Shown here piece after piece: positions 37,135-46,308 of a stretch of 64,000 nucleotides of DNA. Within the stretch, counting starts at the first letter, position 1, and each line of letters opens with the position of its first letter. A program made the position numbers and the translations under genes. The notes beneath the pieces were generated by a model. The model searched no databases. It was not told the DNA's origin and worked only from the letters and a program-made list of their open reading frames with translations. Origin of the DNA: Streptomyces sp. WMMC940 (GTDB taxonomy: Bacteria > Actinomycetota > Actinomycetes > Streptomycetales > Streptomycetaceae); the NCBI RefSeq assembly GCF_027460265.1, contig NZ_JAPZBC010000001.1, positions 1,674,001-1,738,000 of the forward strand, given 5' to 3'.

Positions 37135-38373
37135 TCAGGTGATCAGCGTCGGGGTCACGAATCGGGGGTCGTGGTGTTCACCGGAGAGCGCGATATCGCG
37201 CAACGTCGTCACCGCTCGGTGGATGTCGGCGTGCGAGACGTACAGCGCGTTGTAGCCGAAGCGCAGCATGTTCGGGGGCCGCACGTCCCCGATGACTCCT
37301 CTGGCGATCAAGGCCCTCATCAGTGCGTGGGCGTCCGGGTGAGCCACCGTCACCTGGCTGCCCCGCAGAGCGCCTTCCCTCGGAGTCACCAGCTCGAAAC
37401 CCAAGGACGCCAGGTGTTGGTCGAAGCATTTGATCAAGAAGTCGCCGAGCGACAGACTCTTGGCACGTATCTCGGCCATCTCGACGCCGTCGAAAACCTC
37501 CAAGGCCGCTTCGAGAGCGAGAAGAGAGAGCACCGGGGGTGTACCGATTCTGGTCCGCGAGATGCCGGGCGCCGGCTCGAAGCCCTGCTCCATGTGAAAC
37601 GGCCGGGCGTGCCCATGCCAACCAGTGAGCGGCGGCTCGAAGGTGTCGTGATGCCCGCGCGCCACATAGATGAACGCGGGGGAGCCAGGACCGCCGGACA
37701 GGAACTTGTACGTACAGCCCACGGCGATGTCGACGCCCTGGTCGTCCAGCGCGACAGGCAGCGCGCCCGCAGCATGGCACAGGTCCCACACCACCACGGC
37801 GTCCGCGGCGTGAGCGGCGGCGGTGACCTCTGCCATGTCCCACAACCGTCCGGTGCGGAAGTCCACGGCTCCGTAGGAGACGACAGCCACCTGCTCGCCC
37901 TGCTCCCGCAGGAAGCCGTGCACGTCGGGCACCGGAACAGCGACGACATCCAGCCCGCACAGGCGAGCCACCGACTCCGCCAGGTACCGGTTGGTGGGGA
38001 AGTGGTCCGGGTCCGTGACCAACATCCTGCGCCCGGGTCGCAGGCGCGCAGCTCCGACCAAGGCGTTGAACGTCTGAACAGAGGTCGACTCGCCCACCAC
38101 GATCTGACCGGGTGCGGCTCCGAGCAAGCGGCCGATGCGATCGCCGATCCGCAGCGGTGCGCCCCACCAGTCGTCCTTGGTCCATGCCGTGATCAGGTGA
38201 TCGCCCCACTGGTCGCGAACCACCGTCTCCAACGTGGCCGGGACGCGGCCGGACAGTGCCCCCAGTGAGTTCCCGTCCAAGTAGACGATCTCTTCCGGCA
38301 GCAGAAACTTTTCTCGCCGCGAATACAGCGGATCTGCCATGTCGAGATCCTTGGCATCCCTTGCGGTAGGCAT
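37135..38373 (-). CDS. kynU: Kynureninase
   Basis: A 412-residue PLP enzyme that cleaves kynurenine (or 3-hydroxy/methyl derivatives) to an anthranilate and alanine. YLDGNSLG begins the fold, VGESTSVQTFNAL binds the cofactor phosphate, VVVWDLCHAAGALPVAL stacks the pyridine ring and the Schiff-base Lys lies in GCTYKFLSGGPGSPAFIYV (about residue 223). It is the only cluster gene besides the LuxR regulator on the minus strand. ATG 38373 gives a 33-nt gap to the divergent formamidase; ATG 38340 (MADPLYSRREK) is an equally good start and leaves more promoter space. Confidence 0.92.
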   Translation of the reverse strand: MPTARDAKDLDMADPLYSRREKFLLPEEIVYLDGNSLGALSGRVPATLETVVRDQWGDHLITAWTKDDWWGAPLRIGDRIGRLLGAAPGQIVVGESTSVQTFNALVGAARLRPGRRMLVTDPDHFPTNRYLAESVARLCGLDVVAVPVPDVHGFLREQGEQVAVVSYGAVDFRTGRLWDMAEVTAAAHAADAVVVWDLCHAAGALPVALDDQGVDIAVGCTYKFLSGGPGSPAFIYVARGHHDTFEPPLTGWHGHARPFHMEQGFEPAPGISRTRIGTPPVLSLLALEAALEVFDGVEMAEIRAKSLSLGDFLIKCFDQHLASLGFELVTPREGALRGSQVTVAHPDAHALMRALIARGVIGDVRPPNMLRFGYNALYVSHADIHRAVTTLRDIALSGEHHDPRFVTPTLIT

Positions 38374-38406
38374 GGGCTACCTCTTTCGGTCGATGAGGAG
38401 AACGAG

Positions 38407-39249
38407 ATGTATGTCTATGGCGACATGACCCAGGAGGAACTCGACCGGGAATATTCCCCGAGTTCCTGCGCGCCGCAATTCTCTGCGCATCTTACACGTT
38501 ATGCGACAGGCAGCGACCGGGCCAGGGAAATCCTTGACCACCGGCTTGACGTTCGCTACGGGCCCGGCGCGGCGGAGTTGCTGGACTTTTATCCGCCGCG
38601 ACGTCCCCAGGCCCCGCTGTTCGTTTTCGTACATGGTGGTCACTGGCAGGAGATGAACAAGGAGGCGTCCGCGTTCGCTGCTCCCGACCTGGTGGAGCAG
38701 GGTGCGGGATTCATTGCCGTCGGCTACGGTCTCGCACCGAACCACGGCATCGGATCAATGGTCACAGCAATACGGCGGGCCCTGGGGTGGATATCGTCCC
38801 ACGCCGCGGAGCTGGGTACCCGGCGCGACCTCCTTTTCGCGGGCGGCAGTTCGGCGGGAGCGCACCTTGTGGCGATGGCGCTGTGCGCCACCGCGGAGGA
38901 GCCCTTGGACGTCGCCGGGGCGGTGCTGCTCAGCGGCGTCTACGACCTCGAGCCGGTGCGGTTGAGTTACGTCAACGACAAGGTGCGCATGGACGGATCC
39001 GCGGCGGCCGCCAACAGTCCCATCCACCATCTCCCGCTTGCCACGTCGAAGGTCATCGTCGCGAGGGGTGCCGCCGAGACCGCCGAATACGCCCGGCAGC
39101 ACGTCGACTTCGTGAACGCGTTGACGCACCGCGGCCTGCGACCCGTCGATCTGACGGTGGCCGGGCGCGACCACTTCGACCTGCCCTTCGACCTCGGGCG
39201 TCGCGGCACCGCGCTGGGCGATGCCGTGCTGACCCGGATGGGTCTGTGA
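38407..39249 (+). CDS. Kynurenine formamidase-like alpha/beta hydrolase
   Basis: A 280-residue alpha/beta hydrolase that would deformylate N-formylkynurenine to kynurenine. It has the arylformamidase oxyanion motif FVHGGHW, the nucleophile elbow GGSSAGAH (Ser about residue 145) and the late catalytic His in AGRDHFDLPFDL. The same combination of dioxygenase, this hydrolase and kynureninase is the complete Trp-to-anthranilate route. GAGGAG precedes ATG 38407. It is divergent from kynU and begins a long plus-strand run ending with the MMPL gene. Confidence 0.85.
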   Translation: MYVYGDMTQEELDREYSPSSCAPQFSAHLTRYATGSDRAREILDHRLDVRYGPGAAELLDFYPPRRPQAPLFVFVHGGHWQEMNKEASAFAAPDLVEQGAGFIAVGYGLAPNHGIGSMVTAIRRALGWISSHAAELGTRRDLLFAGGSSAGAHLVAMALCATAEEPLDVAGAVLLSGVYDLEPVRLSYVNDKVRMDGSAAAANSPIHHLPLATSKVIVARGAAETAEYARQHVDFVNALTHRGLRPVDLTVAGRDHFDLPFDLGRRGTALGDAVLTRMGL

Positions 39250-39449
39250 CCAAGCGGACCGCGAGGCTCTGGTGTGGCCGAAGGCGGTCATGGCCCCACC
39301 CAGCCATCTACGCGATACCTGTCGGCTCCCTGCAATCGCCGGCTACTGCTAAATTCTTCTTCGCTGATCAGGAGTTCCGAGGTGGGATCAATGAATTGCT
39401 CCCTCGAACGCAGGGCAGGCATGTCTTCGATAGTCAAAGGATGAATGGG

Positions 39450-41195
39450 ATGGACCTCGCCCAGAAGGTGTTCGATATTCGCGTTGCGCCCTGGTTGGCC
39501 GCTTCCGCAGAGCAATCGGCGAGTCCGCTGCTGGAAAGCGTGGACATATCGTGGTACGGCGGATCACGAATACCCTCGGCAAATCCAGCGAGCGAAGCCG
39601 TGATGCAGGCGCTTTCTGGGCTGATGTTCGTGAATGGCGCGGAGGCCGGCCGCCCTCGCCGTTTCGGCCTGGATGTGGCCTCCGCCGCATGTGGTCTGCT
39701 GGCGGGTCACGGTGCCTTGGCTGCCGAGATCGGCCGTTCTCGTGGAATCGACATCGAGACGGTGCGGACATCCGTGCTGCGGGCGGCGACAATTCTGGCC
39801 GGTCAGTACATCGGTGAGGCCACATCACCGGAGGACTGGGCGCCCTCGATGCGCGGCAGCGGCTCCCCGCCGCCGTTTGCCAGCACGGATGGCCAACTGT
39901 TCGAGATCGAGACGTTCGATCCCGAACGCTGGGCCGGCTTCTGGCGGAGCCTGGGCGTGGACGGCACCGTTCTGGGCCGGTCCTGGCCCATTTTTCAGTA
40001 TCGATATGTCAAGGGGCACTGCGTACTTCCTGGCGACCTGCACATCGCGGCGTCGTCCGCACCGTGGTCTCAGATACGCGCGGCAGCCGACGAGTTCAGG
40101 CTGAGCTTGTCGCCGTTGCGGACGTATGCGGAGGTGTCCGCTGGGCCTGGCTGGTCGGCCGGTCATCCCGGGTTGACGCCGTTGGCCGCACAGGGCCGGG
40201 GACGCTCCGCGCCGGTACCCGCGAGCCGGCCGGGCGATGCACATCCCCTCCCGCTGAGCGGTATACGGGTCGTGGAGGCCACGACCCGCGTCCAGGGCCC
40301 ACTGGCCGGGCTCCTGCTGCGCATGCTCGGTGCCGAGGTCACCTGGATCGAACCGCCGCAGGGCGACATCGGAGGCATGGGGGCCTATTACCATCGCGGC
40401 AAGGGACGGGCAGCTGTCAATGTCGCGCGCCCGGAAGGGCGTGACCAACTCCGCGAGATGATCGCGGAATCCGATGTGTTCCTCCACAACTGGCGCCCCG
40501 GTAAGGCCGGGGAGTGGGGGCTCACCGCGGAAGAACTGGCGCGTGTTCAGCCCGGACTGGTGTTCGCCGAGGCATCCGGTTGGGCTCCCCACGTCGATCG
40601 GGACCATGTGCTCGGTACGGAGTTCATGGTGCAGGCCTACACAGGGTTGGCTGACACGAATACGCCGGACTCCCAACGGCCGACAACCACCCGTGTGTTG
40701 CTCTGCGACATCTTCGGCGCCCTGGTGACCTGTGAAGGTGTTCTGGCGGGTCTCCTCCAGCGCGAGCGCCGGAACCACGGCTGGAAGTCCGAGACGTCGT
40801 TGCTGTGCGGGTCGATGGCCCTGCAGTCCCAGGTCGGTTCCGACCGTGAGGCGTCGCGGCGGACAGCGGGCCGTCCGCGATGGGACCTCCTGGATGAGCC
40901 ACTGGAAACCGCCGACGGCTACCTGGCGATCACCCTTGCCGAGGGTGCCGACCGCCGCATTCTGGGCGAAGCGCTGGGGATGTCGCTGCACGACGGGAAC
41001 GACGAGAGGCTTTCGGAGCGACTCCGTGAGGCTCCGGCCGCGCACTGGGAGAAGGTCCTGGTCGAGGCCGGTATTCCAGCTGCCGAGGTCCTTTGTGACC
41101 TTGATGCGCTGGTTCATGACGAGCGACTTGCGCCTTTGTTCGAGCCCTTCGAGGACGGCGGGCAAGCACCGGTAGCGCCGTGGGTGTTCGAGTGA
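39450..41195 (+). CDS. Tandem-domain family III CoA-transferase (CaiB/BaiF)
   Basis: A 581-residue protein. The C-terminal two-thirds (about 270-580) is a full CaiB/BaiF domain: LSGIRVVEATTRVQGPLAGLLLRMLGAEVTWIEPP, HNWRPGKAGEWGL, and LLCDIFGALVTCEGVLAGLLQRER, where the Asp is the nucleophile that forms the aspartyl-CoA/acyl anhydride. The first 250 residues look like a second, degenerate copy (GLDVASAACGLLAGHGALAAEI still has the Asp). A single-chain tandem resembles a fused dimer of the normally interlocked enzyme. It may move CoA to an anthranilate-derived acid made by neighbouring ligases. ATG 39450 is preferred because AAAGGA lies 8 nt upstream. Confidence 0.78.
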   Translation: MDLAQKVFDIRVAPWLAASAEQSASPLLESVDISWYGGSRIPSANPASEAVMQALSGLMFVNGAEAGRPRRFGLDVASAACGLLAGHGALAAEIGRSRGIDIETVRTSVLRAATILAGQYIGEATSPEDWAPSMRGSGSPPPFASTDGQLFEIETFDPERWAGFWRSLGVDGTVLGRSWPIFQYRYVKGHCVLPGDLHIAASSAPWSQIRAAADEFRLSLSPLRTYAEVSAGPGWSAGHPGLTPLAAQGRGRSAPVPASRPGDAHPLPLSGIRVVEATTRVQGPLAGLLLRMLGAEVTWIEPPQGDIGGMGAYYHRGKGRAAVNVARPEGRDQLREMIAESDVFLHNWRPGKAGEWGLTAEELARVQPGLVFAEASGWAPHVDRDHVLGTEFMVQAYTGLADTNTPDSQRPTTTRVLLCDIFGALVTCEGVLAGLLQRERRNHGWKSETSLLCGSMALQSQVGSDREASRRTAGRPRWDLLDEPLETADGYLAITLAEGADRRILGEALGMSLHDGNDERLSERLREAPAAHWEKVLVEAGIPAAEVLCDLDALVHDERLAPLFEPFEDGGQAPVAPWVFE

Positions 41196-41241
41196 TCGAC
41201 GCCAGTCGGTGAGTCCACACATCGATATCGAGGAACATCCT

Positions 41242-42786
41242 GTGAACGAACTGATCGCGACGCTGCACGCCGTATGCCAGGAGCGGGCCGACCAGCCTGC
41301 CCTCACCTTCCAGGGCCGGTCTCTGACCTACCGTGAGTTCTGGGACCGTGTCGAGCGCATGGCGGCGGCCTATCAGAGGCTCGGCATCCAGGCCGAGGAC
41401 CGTGTCGTCTGCCAGCTGCCCAATTCTCCGGAATACCTGATCTCCATGGTGGCGGCGTGGATCTCGCGGATCGTATTCGTCGGTGTCGACCACGATCTGA
41501 CCGGACCCGAGTTGGTGTCGCTGGTCGATCGCACCGATGCCGTCGCCCTGCTGTACCAGCCGCGGGCCGGAGCCGACGACGGCATGGAACCGCTGCGCAC
41601 GGTGCATGAGGCGTTTCCGAAGATTCACACCATCGTGCGAGGCACTGATGAGCCGGTGGGAACGACCTTCGCCGACCTGCTGGACGACACGGCCGATCTG
41701 CCGGACGCGCCGCGTGACTGCACCGGCATGGACGATCTCGGGATCGCGCTGCTGCTGATGACCTCCGGTACGACGGGCCGGCCGAAGCTGGTGGTCGAGA
41801 CCTACCGGGCGCTGTGGTCCAAGACCGCGGCCTTCCTGGAAGCGATGCGGCCGAACAGCGACGACGTCTGGCTGATCTACCCGCCGATGGCCCACGGCTT
41901 CGGCCTCAAGATGACGCTGATGGGACTGGCCAGCGGTGGCCGTCTGGTCGTCATGGACCGGTTCTCCCCGAGCGGTGCGTTGGATCTGGTGACGGCGGAG
42001 CGGGTCACGGTGCTGCCCGGGACTCCGGCCCATCTCCGGATGATGCTCGACCGTCTGGACGGCGAGCGCCATGACGTGTCCTCGCTGCGGTGGGGGGTCT
42101 CGGCCGCGTCACCGCTGCCCGCGGCGCTGTTGGAGCAGGTGTACGCCGTCCTCGGTGTCGAGATGCTGTTCATTTACGGCTGCTCGGAGGGCTTCTACAC
42201 CTTCACCACCGACCGCGCGGACATCGAGGCCGGTTCGGTCGGTCGCCGGCCGATGGACGGGCCGGCGGGCACTCCGGCCGACGGACACGTGGAGATCGTC
42301 GCGCTCGACGGTACGGGGTCCGTGGCCAGCGGCGTGCTCGGCGAGATCGTGTACCGCGCGAAGGTCCCGGTGCGTTACTGGGGACAGGAGAGCGTGGGTG
42401 TCGACGGGTGGTACCACACCGGTGACCTCGGGATCGTCGACGACGAGGGCCGGCTGCACGTTCGCGGTCGGACCAAGGAACTCGTCAACCGGGGCGGTCT
42501 GAAGGTTTCGTGCGTCGAGGTCGAGACGGCTCTGGGGGCGCTGCCGGCCGTGGCCGACGCAGCGATCTTCCCCGTCCCCGACCAGGTGCTCGGTGAGGCG
42601 ATCGGTGCCTGTGTGGTGTCGGCCGATCCGGGCGCCCCGATCGATCTGGAGGGGTTGAAGGCCGCCCTGCGCACGTCGCTCGCGCGGCACAAGATGCCGG
42701 ACCGGCTGTGGACCGTGGACGCCATCCCGCGGACCAAGCTCGGCAAGATCGACCGGGCAGCCCTCTCCGCGACCGTGGCGTCATGA
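41242..42786 (+). CDS. Adenylate-forming acid-CoA ligase (first copy)
   Basis: A 514-residue ANL-superfamily ligase. Motifs in order are the P-loop LLMTSGTTGRPKLV (about 180), an aromatic-acid-pocket segment PMAHGFGLKMTLMGLASGG, IYGCSEGFYTF (A5), WYHTGDLGIVDDEGRLHVRGRTKELVNRGGLKV (A7/A8) and the catalytic Lys in PRTKLGKIDR (about 505). It would adenylate a carboxylic acid, probably an anthranilate-type acid, and load it on CoA or a carrier; no carrier protein is present in this cluster. GTG 41242 follows GAGGA; the stop overlaps the next start as ATGA. Confidence 0.85.
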   Translation: MNELIATLHAVCQERADQPALTFQGRSLTYREFWDRVERMAAAYQRLGIQAEDRVVCQLPNSPEYLISMVAAWISRIVFVGVDHDLTGPELVSLVDRTDAVALLYQPRAGADDGMEPLRTVHEAFPKIHTIVRGTDEPVGTTFADLLDDTADLPDAPRDCTGMDDLGIALLLMTSGTTGRPKLVVETYRALWSKTAAFLEAMRPNSDDVWLIYPPMAHGFGLKMTLMGLASGGRLVVMDRFSPSGALDLVTAERVTVLPGTPAHLRMMLDRLDGERHDVSSLRWGVSAASPLPAALLEQVYAVLGVEMLFIYGCSEGFYTFTTDRADIEAGSVGRRPMDGPAGTPADGHVEIVALDGTGSVASGVLGEIVYRAKVPVRYWGQESVGVDGWYHTGDLGIVDDEGRLHVRGRTKELVNRGGLKVSCVEVETALGALPAVADAAIFPVPDQVLGEAIGACVVSADPGAPIDLEGLKAALRTSLARHKMPDRLWTVDAIPRTKLGKIDRAALSATVAS

Positions 42787-43550
42787 CCGTGCGAACCGAC
42801 CTTCCTCCCGCACTGCGACGCGCGACCGAGCTGCTCGCCGTGCGCGGGATCGATCCGCTCGTCCAGGACGGCTACCTCGATACCCTTCGGCAACCACCCG
42901 GCAGCATCGCCGACGCGGAAGGCGCAGGAATCCAGGCGTTCTGGGCCTCCAAGGCCGGCGCGGGTGTCTATCAATTCGCCCAGGCGCTGGTGCGGGCAGT
43001 GCTGAAGGGATCCCGGACTCCGACCGAGTGGCTGGTGCTGCCGTCCAACGGCGTGATCCTCGATGTCGGGTCCGGGCTGGGGCATGTCACCGGAGTCCTG
43101 GCCGACAGCGCCGGAGGGGATGTCGTCGTCCTGGGCGTCGACGTCTCCGCGCCGATGCTGGCCAGGGCGGCCAGAGCGTGCACGGACTCCCGGGTCGGGT
43201 TCCTGCTGGCCGACGCGGGCCGGCTGCCCTTCGACGACGGCTGCGTCGACGGGGTGGTCTCCACCGCCGTGCTGCAACTCGTCGCGGATCGTGCTGCCGC
43301 GCTCGCGGAGATGGTCCGCGTGCTGCGGCCGGGTGGCGTCCTCACGGTGATGATCCCCAGCACCAAGCACGGTCCGGCCAAGCTGATGTCGGCGCTGCCG
43401 GGTGGTGGAGTCCATTACTTCGACGACGACGAACTCCCCGGCATGTTCGCGGCACATGGGCTCACCGACGTCCACGTCCGTCGCAAGGGCTCGTTCCAGT
43501 GGGTCCGCGGTGCCAAGAACCCAGCGGCCGGAAACGCACCAGTTCGCTGA
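42783..43550 (+). CDS. Class I SAM methyltransferase (MenG/UbiE-like domain)
   Basis: A 255-residue methyltransferase with SAM loop VILDVGSGLGHVTGVLAD (about 90), acidic strand VLGVDVSAPML, AGRLPFDDGCVDGVVST and LRPGGVLTVMIPSTK. The Methyltransf_11 pattern is that of enzymes that methylate quinone-like or small aromatic substrates. It overlaps the ligase genes and so is translated with them. It is distinct from the winged-helix methyltransferase at 36022, so the pathway has at least two methylation steps. C- versus O-methylation cannot be told from the sequence. Confidence 0.8.
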   Translation: MTVRTDLPPALRRATELLAVRGIDPLVQDGYLDTLRQPPGSIADAEGAGIQAFWASKAGAGVYQFAQALVRAVLKGSRTPTEWLVLPSNGVILDVGSGLGHVTGVLADSAGGDVVVLGVDVSAPMLARAARACTDSRVGFLLADAGRLPFDDGCVDGVVSTAVLQLVADRAAALAEMVRVLRPGGVLTVMIPSTKHGPAKLMSALPGGGVHYFDDDELPGMFAAHGLTDVHVRRKGSFQWVRGAKNPAAGNAPVR

Positions 43551-43678
43551 CGTCTCGATGGAACACCGAACCGGTACCTGAAGGCTCGGCCGACGCGTAC
43601 GGCGGCTGCGCCGGATCACCGGTCTCCGGCTCTTCCCCGAACCGCGGACTTCGAGAACAACGATGCATGGGAGGGATC

Positions 43679-45238
43679 ATGGCGCGCAATCATCGTCTGC
43701 TCTTCGACGAGCTGATGGCAGTGCGGCGGGACGCGGAGCCGTGGATCGTCGACCACCAGCCGATCGCGGTGGCGGCGGAGGACGACAAGATCGCCCCGAG
43801 CGACATCGCCGACGCGGCGGCACGGGCGGCGACGCTGTTCGAGTCCGAGGGCGTCGGTGTCGGTGACCGGTGCGTGGTATGGCTCGACTCCGTTGTGGAT
43901 GTGCTGGTGGTGGTCTCCGGTCTGTCTGCGGTGGGCGCGGTCCCGATCCTGATCAGCCCGACCCTGGATGCCGAAACAGTCGGGCACATGCTGGCTCCGA
44001 CCACGGGCGTCGGCCGGGTGATCACCACGGGCACACGTGTCGCGTCGTATGCCGCTGTCGGGGACGGTCGGCGGCTGGACGACTGGTCGGTGCAGGCCGG
44101 GCGGATGGCGACCGTGTCTCCGCGGACGACCCCTGCCGTGGCGCTGCCGAATTCGGCGCCGTACGTGGTCACGCACACGTCGGGAACGACCGGTGTGCCC
44201 AAGCTCGTCGAGTACACGAGAGCTGTGATCGACTATCATGGCTGTCTGCGTGCGCTGGGGCACCGAGTCTTCCGCATGAAGGGATACTCCGTCTTCGCCC
44301 TGTCGCCCTCGCACGGCGCCACGGTGGTCGCCCTGCTGTTCTCGTTGCGGCGGAATTCTCCGTTGATTCTGCTGGCCGGCACGGATCCGGTGACCGTCAG
44401 CCGCATCGTGGGGACGTGGCGCCCGACGTTCCTGGAGACGGTTCCGAACACGTACATGGTGTGGGAGGACCTGGCCGACGCGGGCGTGTTCCGATCGGTC
44501 AGATGGTTCTATGCCACGTTCGACGTGCTGCATCCGGCCACCGTGCAGCGCTTTCTGCGCGGCAGCGGTCGAAAGTTCGCTGCCTTCTTCGAGTTGTACG
44601 GCCAGTCCGAACTGGGCGCCATCTCGGCTCGTATGCACGTGAAGGGGTTCAGCCGGAGCCATAAGCGCAGTGATCTCGGCCGAAGGATGAAGGGCCATCC
44701 CGTGGGCCGGGGAGTTCCCGGTGTCACCCGGATCCGGATCGTCGACGCCGACGGAGCCAAGGTGTCCGCGGGTACGCCGGGGCGCATTCAGGTGCGCACC
44801 AAGGCGCTGTTCTCCACCTACCTGAATCGACCGGAGGCCGCGCGCGCCGGGCGCAGCGAAGGCGGGTGGTGGGACACCGGTGACTGGGGCGAGAAGGACC
44901 GTTTCGGCCGGCTCACGCTGATCGATCGCCAAGTGGACCGCGTGAGTACGGTGCCGAGCTCGATCGCCGTGGAAGACCTGTTGCTGGAGCGGATGCCGTG
45001 GCTGCTCGAGGTCGTCGTGCTCGAGCAGAACGGCCGGATCGTGCCCGTAGCGGCGACCCGGGAGGGCGTCTTCGACGAGAACGCGTGGCGGGAAGCGGTT
45101 GCGGATCTGTCGGGATTTGACTCCCCCGTAGTAGTTGATTTCGCGAGTCTGCCGAAGACGGCGACCGGGAAGATCCGTCGCTCGGTGCTCGCCGCCCGAA
45201 TTGCCGATGTTTCCGGATCTCCGGCAAGCCCGAAGTGA
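43679..45238 (+). CDS. Adenylate-forming ligase (second, divergent copy)
   Basis: A 519-residue ANL enzyme less conventional than its neighbour. The P-loop is VVTHTSGTTGVPKLVEY (about 170), A5 is FFELYGQSELGAISARMHV, WWDTGDWGEKDRFGRLTLIDRQVDR covers A7/A8, and the catalytic Lys is in PKTATGKIRRSVL (about 500). The hinge segment has RVSTVPSSIAVEDLL in place of the usual Gly-Glu stretch. It may activate a second acid or amino acid for amide or ester formation. ATG 43679 has GGGAGGG upstream; the stop overlaps the UbiA start (GTGA), so the two are translationally coupled. Confidence 0.82.
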   Translation: MARNHRLLFDELMAVRRDAEPWIVDHQPIAVAAEDDKIAPSDIADAAARAATLFESEGVGVGDRCVVWLDSVVDVLVVVSGLSAVGAVPILISPTLDAETVGHMLAPTTGVGRVITTGTRVASYAAVGDGRRLDDWSVQAGRMATVSPRTTPAVALPNSAPYVVTHTSGTTGVPKLVEYTRAVIDYHGCLRALGHRVFRMKGYSVFALSPSHGATVVALLFSLRRNSPLILLAGTDPVTVSRIVGTWRPTFLETVPNTYMVWEDLADAGVFRSVRWFYATFDVLHPATVQRFLRGSGRKFAAFFELYGQSELGAISARMHVKGFSRSHKRSDLGRRMKGHPVGRGVPGVTRIRIVDADGAKVSAGTPGRIQVRTKALFSTYLNRPEAARAGRSEGGWWDTGDWGEKDRFGRLTLIDRQVDRVSTVPSSIAVEDLLLERMPWLLEVVVLEQNGRIVPVAATREGVFDENAWREAVADLSGFDSPVVVDFASLPKTATGKIRRSVLAARIADVSGSPASPK

Positions 45239-46191
45239 GTGGTGTCGTGACTGTCCCTACCGAAGCAGCGAACCCTGCCCGACCCGCGCCGAAATGGACG
45301 ACCTATGTGCAGCTTGGAAAGCTGCGTGTCTACCATCGGTTGTACCACTGGATCATTCTTCTCGCGCTGCTGTACTCCGATTCGGTTTCCCTGGACGGGG
45401 CGATACCGGCGCTGGTGCTGGTTCCGCTGCTGTTGCTGTCGATCCAGAGCTCGGCATGTGCGATGGACGACATCATGGGCTTCCGGGACGGTTGCGACAT
45501 AGCGAACTATGGCGCGGCCGACTATCCGACCATGATTCGCAAGCCCCTGGTCGCGGGGCTGCTGACGGTGCGGCAGGCGGTTGGCTTCGTGGTCACCGTC
45601 GTCATGGTCGCCACCCTCGCCGTCGTCACCACGGCGCTGTCGTTGGGCATCAATGTCCTGCTGGCACTGGCGGTCTGGGCAGTCGTGATCGGTATCGCGC
45701 TGCAGTACTCCGGCGGTCTGAAGTTCAGCTACGTTCCCGGCGGGCTGGAGTTGTTCATCTCCGGCCTCACGGTCGTCGTCACGGTCATCCCGTACCTGAT
45801 GATCGCGCATACCGTGACCAGCACCGCGGTCCTGATCGGGCTGCTCACTGGCAGTTGGTTCCTGATGCCGGTCTCGTACGGCAACGTGGCCGACCGCGCC
45901 GGAGACGGGGCCGCGCACCGCCGGACGCTGGCCGTCGTGCTGAACCCACGGACGTTCCAGGGGGTCATCTGGCTCCTGTACGGCTACAGCGTCGTGCTCA
46001 CGGTGCTCCTGTTCACGGTGGGAGACCTGAACCCGCTGACCGCGCCACTGCTGCTGCCCGTGGTCGTGATGCACGCTGTGCAGCATCACCAAGGGAACGT
46101 CAAAGGCCAGGTTCGGAAGGCCATGAAGTTCGGTTTCCGGTGCATCGATGTCGGGATGCTCGGTTTGACCGCGGCGATTCTCCTGTCGTGA
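45235..46191 (+). CDS. UbiA-superfamily membrane prenyltransferase or terpene cyclase
   Basis: A 318-residue protein with about eight or nine hydrophobic helices. Two Asp-rich loops occupy the UbiA positions: DDIMGFRDGCD (about 80) replaces the usual NDxxDxxxD, and YGNVADRAGD (about 217) stands for the second DxxxD. Both can bind Mg-diphosphate. UbiA enzymes attach polyprenyl chains to aromatic acids in the membrane; a subgroup instead cyclises prenyl diphosphates. With a polyprenyl diphosphate synthase at 51772 and anthranilate supply in the same cluster, prenylation of an aromatic acid is likely. GTG 45235 overlaps the ligase stop; GTG 45247 is the alternative. Confidence 0.82.
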   Translation: MSGVVTVPTEAANPARPAPKWTTYVQLGKLRVYHRLYHWIILLALLYSDSVSLDGAIPALVLVPLLLLSIQSSACAMDDIMGFRDGCDIANYGAADYPTMIRKPLVAGLLTVRQAVGFVVTVVMVATLAVVTTALSLGINVLLALAVWAVVIGIALQYSGGLKFSYVPGGLELFISGLTVVVTVIPYLMIAHTVTSTAVLIGLLTGSWFLMPVSYGNVADRAGDGAAHRRTLAVVLNPRTFQGVIWLLYGYSVVLTVLLFTVGDLNPLTAPLLLPVVVMHAVQHHQGNVKGQVRKAMKFGFRCIDVGMLGLTAAILLS

Positions 46192-46308
46192 GGGCACGGC
46201 TCCGCCCGCCGATGAGGGTCTGGAGCACACACGGACGCCCGCGCCGTACCTGAGCGCCGGGAGGGCATCTCGGGCTCGTCCCGGCACGACCAGATGGAGA
46301 TCCGCACT

